From Fodinibacter sp963747405 (GTDB lineage Bacteria; Actinomycetota; Actinomycetes; Actinomycetales; Dermatophilaceae): 64,000 nt of DNA. Positions 50,670 to 60,009 of the stretch are shown here, piece after piece. The translations under genes and the position numbers were made by a program. The stretch lies in assembly GCA_963747405.1 (NCBI GenBank), contig CAVVFG010000016.1:1-64000 (forward strand), in the 5' to 3' direction. The notes under the pieces are model-generated. The model was not told the DNA's origin and searched no databases. It worked only from the letters and a program-made list of their open reading frames with translations. Positions within the stretch are counted from its first letter, which is position 1. Each line of letters begins with the position of its first letter.

Positions 50670-51800
50670 TCAGAGGACGACGAGGTCGTCGCGGTGGATG
50701 ACCTCGCGCTCGTAGGCCGGCCCGAGCTCGCGGGCCAGGTCGCGCGTCGAGCGCCCGAGCAGCCGCGGCAGCTCGGCCGACGCGTAGTTCACCAGCCCGC
50801 GGGCGATCACCAGGCCGGTGGGCGTCACGACGTCGACCGGGTCGCCGGCCGCGAACGAGCCCTCGACCCCGGTGATCCCGGCCGGCAGCAGCGACTTGCG
50901 CCGCACCGTCACCGCCGCGACCGCCCCGTCATCGAGCACCAGGCGCCCGCGCGCGGTCGTCGCGTGCGCCAGCCAGCGCTTGCGCGACGCCCGGGTGGCG
51001 GCCGCCGGGGCGAACACCGTGCCGACGTCGGCGCCCGACAGCGCCGAAGTCACGTCGGGCAGCCGGGTCAACAGCGTCGGGATGCCGGCCGCACCTGCGA
51101 TGCCGGCCGCCTCCACCTTGGTGACCATGCCGCCACTGCCCACGGCCGAGCCGGTGCCACCGATCGTCACGGCGTCGAGGTCGTCGGTCGTGGCGACCAG
51201 CCGGACCCGCCGCGAGCCACCGCGCGAGGGCGGCCCGTCGTACAGCGCGTCGACGTCGGTGAGCAGCACCAGCCCGTCGGCCGCCACGAGATCGGCCACC
51301 AGGGCGGCCAGCCGGTCGTTGTCGCCGAACCGGATCTCGTGGGTGGCCACGGTGTCGTTCTCGTTGACGATCGGCACGATGCCCAGCTCGAGCAACCGCT
51401 CCAGGGTGCGCCGGGCATTGGTGTAGTGCGTGCGCCGGGTGACGTCGTCGGCGGTCAGCAGCACCTGCCCGACGGTCAGCCCGTGCGTGGAGAAGGCCGC
51501 CTGGTAGGCCGCGACCAGTGCCCCCTGCCCCACCGAGGCGGCAGCCTGCTGGGTGGCGAGGTCGGAGGGCCGCCGGGCCAGCCCCAGTGGGCGGATGCCG
51601 GCCGCGATGGCCCCCGACGACACGAGCACCACCTGGTGCCCCGCGGCGCGGCGCGCCGCCAGCACGTCGACCAGGGCGCGCAGCGCGTCGAGGTCGAGGG
51701 GCCCGCCGTGGGCCGTCGTCAGCGACGACGACCCCACCTTGACCACGAGGCGGTGGCCCCCGCCCACGGTGCGCCGCAGACCGGCGGCGGCGTCCGGCAT
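50670..51800 (-). CDS. proB: Glutamate 5-kinase
   Basis: First step of proline synthesis, phosphorylates glutamate. 376 residues. Kinase domain: RLVVKVGSSSLTTAHGGPLD, VVLVSSGAIAAGIRPLGL, IVPIVNENDTVATHEIRFGD, LVLLTDVDALYDGPP, GTGSAVGSGGMVTKVEAA. A C-terminal PUA domain (residues about 280-376) is present, as in other full-length enzymes. Five bases separate it from obg, so it is likely in the rplU-rpmA-obg transcript. Confidence 0.95.
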   Translation of the reverse strand: MPDAAAGLRRTVGGGHRLVVKVGSSSLTTAHGGPLDLDALRALVDVLAARRAAGHQVVLVSSGAIAAGIRPLGLARRPSDLATQQAAASVGQGALVAAYQAAFSTHGLTVGQVLLTADDVTRRTHYTNARRTLERLLELGIVPIVNENDTVATHEIRFGDNDRLAALVADLVAADGLVLLTDVDALYDGPPSRGGSRRVRLVATTDDLDAVTIGGTGSAVGSGGMVTKVEAAGIAGAAGIPTLLTRLPDVTSALSGADVGTVFAPAAATRASRKRWLAHATTARGRLVLDDGAVAAVTVRRKSLLPAGITGVEGSFAAGDPVDVVTPTGLVIARGLVNYASAELPRLLGRSTRDLARELGPAYEREVIHRDDLVVL

Positions 51801-51805
51801 CCGGC

Positions 51806-53332
51806 TCAGTCCTCGTCGGCCACGGACGCCCAGTGCCCGGCCTCGCGCTCCTGGGCCAGCTCGGTGCGAGCCGCGGTCTGGGCGTCCTTGCGCGCGTGGA
51901 AGTGCGCGCGGCGCTCGTCGCGGGTCCTGCGCCCGCCCTCGCCCTCGAGCCGCACGTCGCTGCCGCGGGGTCCGCCGAGGAGCTCGGCGCCGGCCGTCAT
52001 CGTGGGCTCCCAGTCGAAGACCACGGCGTTGTCCTCGGGGCCGATGAGCACCGTCGACCCCGATACGGCTCCGGCCTTGAGCAGGGCGTCCTCGACGCCG
52101 AGCCGGCTGAGCCGGTCGGCGAGGTAACCCACGGCCTCGTCGTTGGAGAAGTCGGTCTGGTTGATCCAGCGCCGGGGACGCTCACCGAGCACCCGGAAGA
52201 CCTCGCCGTCGGGGGTGTTCTCGCGGCGCACGACGAAGCCGGCGTCGTCGACGGCCACCGGCCGGATGACGACGCGCGGCCGCTCGATGACTCGGGACTC
52301 GATCTCGGCGCGGGCGGCCACCACGTGCCGCGCGAGGGCGAAGGTGAGCTCCTTGAGCCCGGTGTGCGCCACCGCCGAGACGATGTGCACCTCGAGCCCG
52401 CGCTCCTCGAGCAGCGGCCGCACCATCTCGGCGAGGTCGAGGGCGTCGGGCACGTCGGCCTTGTTGAGCACGACGACCCGGGTGCGGTCCGACAGCGGCC
52501 GGCCGCCGAGCGAGTCGTCGGTGACGTATGCCGCGAGCTCGGCCTCGATCACCTCGAGGTCGGTCATCGGGTCGCGGCCCGTCTCGAGCGTCGCGCAGTC
52601 GACGACGTGCACGAGCACCGAGCAGCGCTCGACGTGGCGCAGGAACTCCAGCCCGAGGCCCTTGCCCTCGCTGGCGCCGGGGATCAGTCCCGGCACGTCG
52701 GCCATCGTGAACCGCTGCGAGCCGGCGGTGACGACGCCGAGGTTGGGCACCAGGGTGGTGAAGGGGTAGTCGGCGATCTTGGGTCGGGCGGCCGACATCA
52801 CCGAGACGAGCGAGGACTTGCCGGCGCTGGGGAAGCCGATGAGCGCGACGTCGGCGAGCGACTTCAGCTCGAGCACGATGTCGGCCGACTCGCCCGGCTC
52901 GCCGAGCAGCGCGAACCCGGGCGCCTTGCGCCGCGGAGAGGCCAGCGCCTTGTTGCCCAGCCCACCGCGGCCGCCGCGGGCGACGACGTAGGTGGCGTCG
53001 TGCCCCACGAGGTCGGCGAGCACCGCGCCGGTTCCGTCCTTGACGACGGTGCCCTCGGGCACCGGCAGCACGAGGTCGGCGCCGTCGGCGCCGTTGCGCT
53101 CGTCGCCGGCACCGGGCTTGCCGTTGGTGGCCTTGCGGTGCGGGGTGTGGTGGTAGTCGAGCAGCGTCGTCGACTGCGGGTCGACGGCGAGGACGACCGA
53201 GCCGCCCCTGCCGCCGTTGCCTCCGTCGGGGCCGCCGAGCGGCTTGAACTTCTCGCGCTTGACCGAGGCCACGCCGTGGCCACCGTTCCCGGCGGCGACG
53301 TGCAGCACGACGCGGTCGACGAAGGTCGTCAT
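51806..53332 (-). CDS. obg: GTPase ObgE/CgtA
   Basis: Essential GTPase of 508 residues linked to 50S assembly. Obg domain: FVDRVVLHVAAGNGGHGVAS, GGPDGGNGGRGGSVVLAVD. GTPase: GFPSAGKSSLVSVMSAARPK (G1), DYPFTTLVPNLGVV (switch I), ADVPGLIPGASEGKGLG (G3), VVLNKADVPD (G4). C-terminal OCT domain (FVVRRENTPDGEVFRVLGER) plus an acidic-basic tail. Follows rpmA as usual. Confidence 0.97.
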   Translation of the reverse strand: MTTFVDRVVLHVAAGNGGHGVASVKREKFKPLGGPDGGNGGRGGSVVLAVDPQSTTLLDYHHTPHRKATNGKPGAGDERNGADGADLVLPVPEGTVVKDGTGAVLADLVGHDATYVVARGGRGGLGNKALASPRRKAPGFALLGEPGESADIVLELKSLADVALIGFPSAGKSSLVSVMSAARPKIADYPFTTLVPNLGVVTAGSQRFTMADVPGLIPGASEGKGLGLEFLRHVERCSVLVHVVDCATLETGRDPMTDLEVIEAELAAYVTDDSLGGRPLSDRTRVVVLNKADVPDALDLAEMVRPLLEERGLEVHIVSAVAHTGLKELTFALARHVVAARAEIESRVIERPRVVIRPVAVDDAGFVVRRENTPDGEVFRVLGERPRRWINQTDFSNDEAVGYLADRLSRLGVEDALLKAGAVSGSTVLIGPEDNAVVFDWEPTMTAGAELLGGPRGSDVRLEGEGGRRTRDERRAHFHARKDAQTAARTELAQEREAGHWASVADED

Positions 53333-53454
53333 GCCTTTCGCTCCTCTGGTCTGTCTCGACAAGGTCCTGCCGGATGCCGGAAGGGGCGGGCCGGAAGCGG
53401 CCCGCCCCTCACGACGTGGTCATGCGGCCGGGCGACGAGCACCCGGCGCCGGCG

Positions 53455-53724
53455 TCACTGCGCGGAGACGGTCTCCGCCGGGACGATGTTGACGGTCTTG
53501 CGGCCGCGCTTGGTGCCGAACTTCACCGCACCCGCGACGAGCGCGAACAGCGTGTCGTCGCCGCCACGGCCGACGCCGTCACCGGGGTGGAAGTGGGTGC
53601 CGCGCTGGCGGACGAGGATCTCGCCGGCGTTGACGGCCTGGCCGCCGAAGCGCTTGACGCCGAGGTACTGGGCGTTGCTGTCGCGACCGTTGCGGGTCGA
53701 GGACGCACCCTTCTTGTGTGCCAT
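53455..53724 (-). CDS. rpmA: 50S ribosomal protein L27
   Basis: An 89-residue L27: MAHKKGASSTRNGRDSNAQY, LGVKRFGGQAVNAGEILVRQ, RGTHFHPGDGVGRGGDD. The start is already AHKKG, so no N-terminal processing extension is needed. Between rplU and obg in the standard order. Confidence 0.98.
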   Translation of the reverse strand: MAHKKGASSTRNGRDSNAQYLGVKRFGGQAVNAGEILVRQRGTHFHPGDGVGRGGDDTLFALVAGAVKFGTKRGRKTVNIVPAETVSAQ

Positions 53725-53762
53725 GTCAGTAGTCCTTGTGTGTCAGTGGTTCGAAACGGGTC

Positions 53763-54068
53763 TCAGGCGTCGATCGCGGTGATCTTGACCTGGGTCAGCG
53801 GCTGGCGGTGACCCTGGCGCTTGCGGTAACCGGTCTTGTTCTTGTACTTCAGGATCGTGATCTTGGGACCCTTGGCGGCCTTGACGACCTCAGCGGTGAC
53901 CTTGACCTTGGCGAGCTTGCTGGCGTCGCTCGTGACGGTTCCCCCGTCGACGACGAGCAGCGGCTGCAGCTGCACGGTGTCACCGGCCTGGCCGATCTTG
54001 TCGATGAGCAGGACGTCGCCGACGGAGACCTTCTCCTGGCGACCACCTGCGCGCACAATCGCGTACAC
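53763..54068 (-). CDS. rplU: 50S ribosomal protein L21
   Basis: A 101-residue L21 from GTG 54068 (VYAIVRAGGRQEKVSVGDVL). Core KVTAEVVKAAKGPKITILKY and signature KNKTGYRKRQGHRQPLTQVK. It is 133 bases downstream of the rne stop; the leader (54069-54201) may hold its own promoter, which I cannot define. Confidence 0.98.
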   Translation of the reverse strand: MYAIVRAGGRQEKVSVGDVLLIDKIGQAGDTVQLQPLLVVDGGTVTSDASKLAKVKVTAEVVKAAKGPKITILKYKNKTGYRKRQGHRQPLTQVKITAIDA

Positions 54069-54201
54069 GTCTCGTACTCACTTTCGCTACGGGCGCGCTC
54101 TCTGGGAAACCGGCTGACGTGCCTCCCGCTTACGACACGGGACATCGGCTCGGTGGGCGCACCGACTGTCAAGACTACCGGTGCGTGCAGGGGCGGCCAA
54201 A

Positions 54202-57200
54202 TCAGTGGGCGGTCACCTCGGTCGGCTCGGCGCCGGTGCTGCCACTGCCGTCGTCGGATGCCGTCGCGCGCGGCGGTCCCGCCGGGGCGACCACCCGGCC
54301 GCGCTTGCGGCGGGCTCGAGGAGCCACCGCCACCGGCTCGGGTGCGGCGACGACCGGGTCGGGCTCGCCGGCGACCGCCACGGCGTCGTCGACGGAGGGC
54401 TCGACGGCGGCGCCGTCCAGCGGTGCGGCGCGGACGGGCGACGCCGGGTCGACGATCGGCACGGCATCCGCCGCCTCGGCGTCGACGACCGGCTCGCTGT
54501 CGACTCCGGATGCCGGCTCGGCTCCGGGCTCGACAGCAATGGCGGTGGCGTCGGCATCGGTCGTCGCGTCGAAGGAGGTCTGGGCCACGGCAGCCTTCTC
54601 CTGCTCGGTGGCGCTGGAGTCGTCGAGGTCGGTCGTGGCCTCACCGGCCTCGGCGCGGCGCAGGGCCGCGGCGTGCGCGGCTGCGGCGATCTGGGCCGCG
54701 GTGGGCCCGGAGCGATGGCCCTCGTCGCCGGTCGGACCGTTGCCGCCGTTGCCGCCGTTACCGGGCTGGGGCGTGCCGGTGGTGGTGCCGCGACGGCCGC
54801 GCCCGGAGCGGGACGCGCCGGAGTCGCTGCTGCCGCCACCGTTGGCGCCGCTGCGGTCGATCGGCTCGGTGTGCACGACGATGCCGCGCCCGCCGCAGTG
54901 CTCGCACTGCTCGGAGAACACCTCGACCAGGCCGGAGCCGACCCGCTTGCGGGTCATCTGCACCAGGCCGAGCGAGGTGACCTCGGCGACCTGGTGCTTG
55001 GTGCGGTCGCGCCCGAGGCACTCGAGCAGCCGGCGCACCACGAGGTCGCGGTTGGACTCCAGGACCATGTCGATGAAGTCGATGACGATGATGCCGCCGA
55101 TGTCGCGCAACCGCAGCTGGCGCACGATCTCCTCGGCCGCCTCGAGGTTGTTCTTGGTGACGGTCTCCTCGAGGTTGCCCCCGGAGCCGACGAACTTGCC
55201 GGTGTTGACGTCGACCACGGTCATCGCCTCGGTGCGGTCGATGACCAGCGAGCCACCCGAGGGCAGCCACACCTTGCGGTCCATCGCCTTGGCCAGCGAC
55301 TCGTCGATGCGGTGCGCGGCGAAGACGTCCTCCTCGGCGGTCCACCGCTGCAGGCGCGGCGCGAGGTCGGGGGCGACGTCCTCGACGTACCGGCTGACCT
55401 CGCCCCACGCCTTGTCACCGGAGACGACGAGCGAGGTGAAGTCCTCGGTGAACACGTCGCGGATGACGCGCACGGTCAGGTCGGGCTCGCCGTGCAGCAG
55501 CACCGGGGCGCCGCCGCTGCCGGCCTTCTTGGCGCCGGCCGACGCGGCCTTCGCCGTGATCTTGTCCCAGATCTTGGTGAGCCGCTCGACGTCGGCGCGC
55601 AGCTCCTCCTCGGAGGCACCCTCGGCGGCGGTGCGCACGATGACACCGGCGGAGTCGGACACGACCTCCTTCAGGATCGCCTTGAGGCGGGCCCGCTCGG
55701 TGTCGGGCAGCTTGCGCGAGATGCCGGTCATCTGGCCCTCGGGCACGTAGACCAGGTAGCGGCCGGGCAGGCTGATCTGCGAGGTGAGCCGGGCGCCCTT
55801 GTGGCCGATCGGGTCCTTGGTGACCTGGGCGAGCACGGTGTCGCCCGAGCTCAGGGCGTTCTCGATGCGGCGGGCCGAGCCGCCCTCGAGGCCGGCGGCG
55901 TCCCAGTTGACCTCACCGGCGTAGAGCACCGCGTTGCGGCCCTTGCCGATGTCGACGAAGGCGGCCTCCATCGACGGCAGCACGTTCTGCACCCGGCCGA
56001 GGTAGACGTTGCCGGCCATGGATGCCGTGGTCTCGCGCGAGACGTAGTGCTCGACGAGCACGCCGTCCTCGAGCACGCCGATCTGGGTGCGGTCGCCGCG
56101 GCCGCGCACCACCATGACCCGCTCGACGCTCTCGCGGCGGGCGAGGAACTCGGCCTCGGTGATGATGGTGCGGCGCCGGCCGGCCTCGCGGCCCTCGCGG
56201 CGGCGCTGCTTCTTGGCCTCGAGGCGGGTCGAGCCCTTGACCGCGGTCGGCTCGTCGCGCTGCGAGCGCGGCTCGCGCACCCGGGTGGTGGTGCCGGGCG
56301 GGTCGTCGTTGTCGCCGTCGCCGGACGCGCCGCGGCGGCGGCGGCGTCGGCGTCGGCTGGTGCCGCCGTCGCCCTCGTCGCCCTGCTCGTCGGGGCCGGA
56401 CCCCCCGGAGTCGTCGGTGGACTCCCCCGAGGCGTCGGAGGAGCTGCCCTGCTCGTCGTCGGCCGAGCTGCGGCCGCGGCGCCCGCGACCGCCGCGGCGG
56501 CGTCGGCTGCGCGAGCCGCCCTCGCCCTCGTCGGAGGCGCCCTCGTCGGGGCCACCGTCGCTGGTGCGGCCGGGCTGGTCGGTCGGGGCCTCGCCGTCGG
56601 CGGCCTCGGTCGGGTCACCGGGCTCGGCGCCCTCGGCGCCGTCCGCGGCCTGGCCCTTGTTGCTGCGCGCGCCACGTCCGCCGCGACCGCCCCGGCCGCG
56701 ACGCCCGCTGCGAGGCTCGGTTGACTCGGTGGGCTCGGTGTGTGGACTCGGTGGACTCGGTGGAATCCTCGTCGTCCGAGGCGCCGGCCTCGGTGCTCGC
56801 CGCCGCGGGCTCGGGCTCGGGCTCGGGCTCGGCGGCCCGCTCGGCCGGTGCCTGCACCGGCGCGGTGGCCCGGCGGCGGCGCGGGGCGACCGGCTCGGGG
56901 GCCTGGAAGAGCACCCCGAAGCTGGGCACGACGGGTGCCTGGTCGGACTCGGTGACCGACGCGGCCGGATCGCTCTCCTCGTCCGGCGCGTCGGGGTCGA
57001 CGTCGAGGGCGTCTGCGTCGATGACCGCCTCGCCGGTGTGCGCCACCGGCGCGGGCAGGGTCTCGTCGACCGCGGTGGCGGCGTCCTCGGCCACCTCCTC
57101 GGCGGCGGGCTCGGGAGACTTCGCGGCCTTGGTCGCCTTGCGGGTGCGCTTGGCGGGGGCCGTGGCCTCGTCCGTTTGGGTCGCCGCCGTGGTCGTGGCC

Positions 57201-57529
57201 TTGCTGCTCGCCGCCTTGGCGCTCGCCGCCTTGGCGGTGGCCGCCTTGCCGGTGGCCGCCTTGGTGGCCCGCTTGCGGGTCGCCTTCTTCACCGGCGCCT
57301 CGGCGTCGGGCGCGGCCGGCTCGGTGACCGCGGGATCCGGCACGACGGCCGGCTCGGAGCCGGTGACCACCGCGGCATCCTCGCTGGCCGCGGGGGCGGC
57401 GGCCTTCTTGGTGGCGCGGCGCCGCTTGGGCTTCTCGGCGGGTGCCGGCGCGGCCTCGCCGGGGACGTCGACGGCGCGGCCGGGGTCCGTGCTGGCGTCG
57501 GAGGTGGGCTGGTCGTTCTCGGAAGCCAT
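54202..57529 (-). CDS. rne: Ribonuclease E/G, frameshifted in the N-terminal extension
   Basis: Main mRNA-processing endonuclease. The ATG at 57529 opens a long Ala/Lys/Glu-rich extension (MASENDQPTSDASTDPG, KRRRATKK, KKATRKRATK). Near 56738-56744 the frame shifts; removing one base gives TEPTESTEPRSGRRGRGGRG and about 1108 residues. Arg-rich stretches (RSRRRRGGRGRRGR) precede the catalytic core. Core: S1 domain GNVYLGRVQNVLPSMEAAFV, DNase-I-like metal site IIVIDFIDMVLESNRDL, zinc link SEQCEHCGGRG, and VDVNTGKFVGSG. The C-terminus is acidic and disordered. A different base composition is not seen at the break; error is likely. Confidence 0.93.
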
Positions 57530-57691
57530 GTCAGGCCCCTTTCGTCACCCACGTGGCGACGCCCACACCGGGTTCGGCCTGGAAAACGACCGGCTCCGCG
57601 TCGACCGCGTGGTGCGATCGGATCGTGCGGGGCGCACCCCGTACGGAAGTCGACTGCTGCCCCGGAGCGGCTCGCGCGGGCGGCGCGGCAC

Positions 57692-58444
57692 CTATCCGGA
57701 GCCGGCGGCGTCCTTGTCGGCGGCCAACGGGTCGGCCACCCCAGCAGCTGCGTCGAGCAGGGGCCCTTGCGCCAGCCGGGTCACCAGGGGTGGGACCGGT
57801 GGCGAGAACCCGGTCACTGCGCGCAGTGCGGTCAGGATGTCGTCGGGGCGCACGGCCGGTGTGGAGTGCCGAGCGACCACTCGCAGTATCGCACACCCCT
57901 CGTCGTCGACCCCGGTCACCTCCATCGCCAGCACCGCCCCGCGCGTGTCGAACGTGCGCGGCCCGGTCTTGAAGGTGCGGGTCGTCTCGGCGACGTCGCA
58001 AGCGAGGTAGCGCGCGACGGCATCCTCGACGTCGGCCGGGTCGGCGCCGCGCACCACGATCTGCCACTCGCTGCCCTCCAGCCGGTCGGCGAGCGCACCC
58101 GGCGAGGCGGGCACCACCTCCACCACGTCGAGCCCCTCGGGCAGCGCCTCGTCGAGCGCCACGCGCACGGCCTGCGGGTCGACCCGCTCGGTCACCCGGA
58201 TCTCGAAGTACTCCGCCTCGGATGCCGTGCCGGTGGGCGCCGCGTTGGCGTACGAGATCAGCGGGTGCGGGTGGAACCCGCCGGAGAAGGCCATCGGCAC
58301 GTCGGCCCGGCGCAGCGCCCTCTCCAGGGCCCGGGCGAAGTCGCGGGTGGAGGAGAAGCGCAGCCGGCCCCGCTTCGCGTAGCGGATCCGGAGCTTCTGC
58401 ACCGCCGGGGCGGGTGGGGGTCCGTCGGGAGTGCGCTGGGCCAT
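57692..58444 (-). CDS. TIGR03936/DUF2344 family protein
   Basis: A 250-residue protein normally encoded beside, or fused to, a B12-binding radical SAM protein (TIGR03960). Markers: KLRIRYAKRGRLRFSSTRDF, ALERALRRADVPMAFSGGFH, PHPLISYANAAPTGTASEAE and EIRVTERVD. It lies upstream of rne, the usual place, but the radical SAM partner is not next to it: the upstream neighbour is a divergent aminotransferase. The 160 bases to rne show no feature. Confidence 0.88.
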   Translation of the reverse strand: MAQRTPDGPPPAPAVQKLRIRYAKRGRLRFSSTRDFARALERALRRADVPMAFSGGFHPHPLISYANAAPTGTASEAEYFEIRVTERVDPQAVRVALDEALPEGLDVVEVVPASPGALADRLEGSEWQIVVRGADPADVEDAVARYLACDVAETTRTFKTGPRTFDTRGAVLAMEVTGVDDEGCAILRVVARHSTPAVRPDDILTALRAVTGFSPPVPPLVTRLAQGPLLDAAAGVADPLAADKDAAGSG

Positions 58445-58546
58445 GACGCACCAGACTAATGGGGGCGGGTGCCGTGACCCGGCATCACTGCGGATCCCGC
58501 AGCCTCAGTACCACTCGACCGACGTATCCGATGGTGGAACGACCTG

Positions 58547-58574
58547 TTGCGCACGCCTTCAGTGGCGATAGCCT
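58547..58574 (+). promoter_or_regulatory. Leaderless promoter of the aminotransferase gene
   Basis: TTGCGC (58547-58552), 16 bases, TAGCCT (58569-58574), then six bases to the ATG at 58581. No ribosome site is present, which agrees with a leaderless start. Confidence 0.6.
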
Positions 58575-58580
58575 CCACCC

Positions 58581-59957
58581 ATGCCGGACCTCGACCGCAC
58601 CCGCCTCCGCACCCTGCTCGCCGCCGAGCAGGCCGACTACACCGAGCGCCACCCCCGCAGCCGCGAGCTGTTCGAGGCGGGCGGCAACCTGTTCGGCAGG
58701 GTGCCGATGACCTGGATGAACAAGTGGAGCGGCGGCTTCCCGCTCTACCTGGACAACGCCCGGGGCAACCGGGTCTTCGACGTCGACGGCCACGCCTACG
58801 TCGACTTCGCGCTCGGCGACACCGGCGCGATGGCGGGCCACTCCCCCCGCCCCACGGTCGAGGCGGTGGCCCGGCGGCTCGGCGACCTCGGCGGCATCAC
58901 GACGATGCTGCCCACGGCGCAGGCCCAGGAGGTCGGCGCCGAGCTGACCGCGCGGTTCGGGATGCCGCTGTGGAGCTTCACGCTCTCGGCCACCGATGCC
59001 AACCGCTGGGCGGTGCGCCTGGCGCGGCTTGCCACCGGCAGGTCGAAGGTCCTCGTGTTCGCCTACTGCTACCACGGCTCGGTCGACGAGACCTTCGCGA
59101 TCCCCGGCCCCGACGGCACGGCGCAGTCGCGCCCCGGCAACGTCGCTCCCCCGGTGCCGCTCGACCTCACCACCCGGGCCGCCACGTGGAACGACCTGGC
59201 CTCGGTCGAGCGCGAGCTCGCGCACGGCGACGTCGCTGCCATCCTCACCGAGCCGGCGCTGACCAACATCGGCATCGTGCTGCCCGAGCCCGGCTTCATG
59301 GAGGGGCTGCGCGAGCTGGCCACCCGCCACGGCGCGCTGCTGATGATCGACGAGACGCACACCTTCTCGGCCGGCTGGGGCGGCGCCACCACCGAGTGGG
59401 GGCTTCAGCCCGACATCTTCGTCATCGGCAAGTCGATCGGCGGCGGCATCCCGTCGGGCGCCTACGGCATCACGCAGGAGGTCGCGGCGGCGATCACGGC
59501 GCACACGGATGCCGGCGACGCCGACATCATCGACGTGGGCGGGGTCGGCGGCACGCTGGCCGGGAACGCGCTGTCGACGGCGGCGATGCAGGCGACGCTC
59601 ACCGAGGTTCTGACGCCCGAGGCCTTCGCGCACATGACCGAGCTTGCCGCGGCGTTCACCGCCGGGGTGCAGGCGACCCTCGACGAGCTCGACGTGCCGT
59701 GGTCGATCTCGCGGCTCGGGGCCCGCGCCGAGTACCGCTTCGCCCGGCCCGCGCCGCGCACCGGCGAGGAGTCGGCGGCGGCGCACGACGACGACATCGA
59801 CGCCTACCTGCACCTCGCCATGTGCAACCGCGGCATCCTGATGACCCCGTTCCACAACATGGCGCTGATGTGCCCCGACACCAGCCGCGCCGACGTCGAC
59901 CGGCACACCGCGGCGTTCCGCGAGGTTGTGGGCCTGCTCTTCACCGAACGTGGGTGA
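58581..59957 (+). CDS. Class III PLP-dependent aminotransferase (GSA-aminomutase-like)
   Basis: A 458-residue PLP enzyme. Markers: VFDVDGHAYVDFALGDTGAM, AGHSPRPTVEAV, CYHGSVDETF, LLMIDETHTFSAGWGG, and the PLP Lys in DIFVIGKSIGGGIPSGAYG. HLAMCNRGILMTPFHNMALM is typical of glutamate-1-semialdehyde aminomutase relatives. It is not in a heme gene cluster, so a different amino donor or acceptor is likely. Promoter seems leaderless. Confidence 0.88.
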   Translation: MPDLDRTRLRTLLAAEQADYTERHPRSRELFEAGGNLFGRVPMTWMNKWSGGFPLYLDNARGNRVFDVDGHAYVDFALGDTGAMAGHSPRPTVEAVARRLGDLGGITTMLPTAQAQEVGAELTARFGMPLWSFTLSATDANRWAVRLARLATGRSKVLVFAYCYHGSVDETFAIPGPDGTAQSRPGNVAPPVPLDLTTRAATWNDLASVERELAHGDVAAILTEPALTNIGIVLPEPGFMEGLRELATRHGALLMIDETHTFSAGWGGATTEWGLQPDIFVIGKSIGGGIPSGAYGITQEVAAAITAHTDAGDADIIDVGGVGGTLAGNALSTAAMQATLTEVLTPEAFAHMTELAAAFTAGVQATLDELDVPWSISRLGARAEYRFARPAPRTGEESAAAHDDDIDAYLHLAMCNRGILMTPFHNMALMCPDTSRADVDRHTAAFREVVGLLFTERG

Positions 59958-59994
59958 TTCCCGTTGCCATGGCGATGGGAATCACCCACGTTCG
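59945..59994. terminator. Long hairpin overlapping the aminotransferase stop
   Basis: CGAACGTGGGTGATTCCC (59945-59962) pairs perfectly with 59977-59994; the loop contains GCCATGGC, itself a palindrome. The stop codon lies in the left arm. It separates convergent genes and can work on both strands. Confidence 0.85.
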
Positions 59995-60009
59995 CGGTGA
60001 GGACCGACG

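Noticed and set aside
34083..57529. Long open frames opposite leuS, comEC and rne
   Set aside because: They are GC-rich antisense shadows with biased residues (Arg, Gly, Val, Asp) and no domains.
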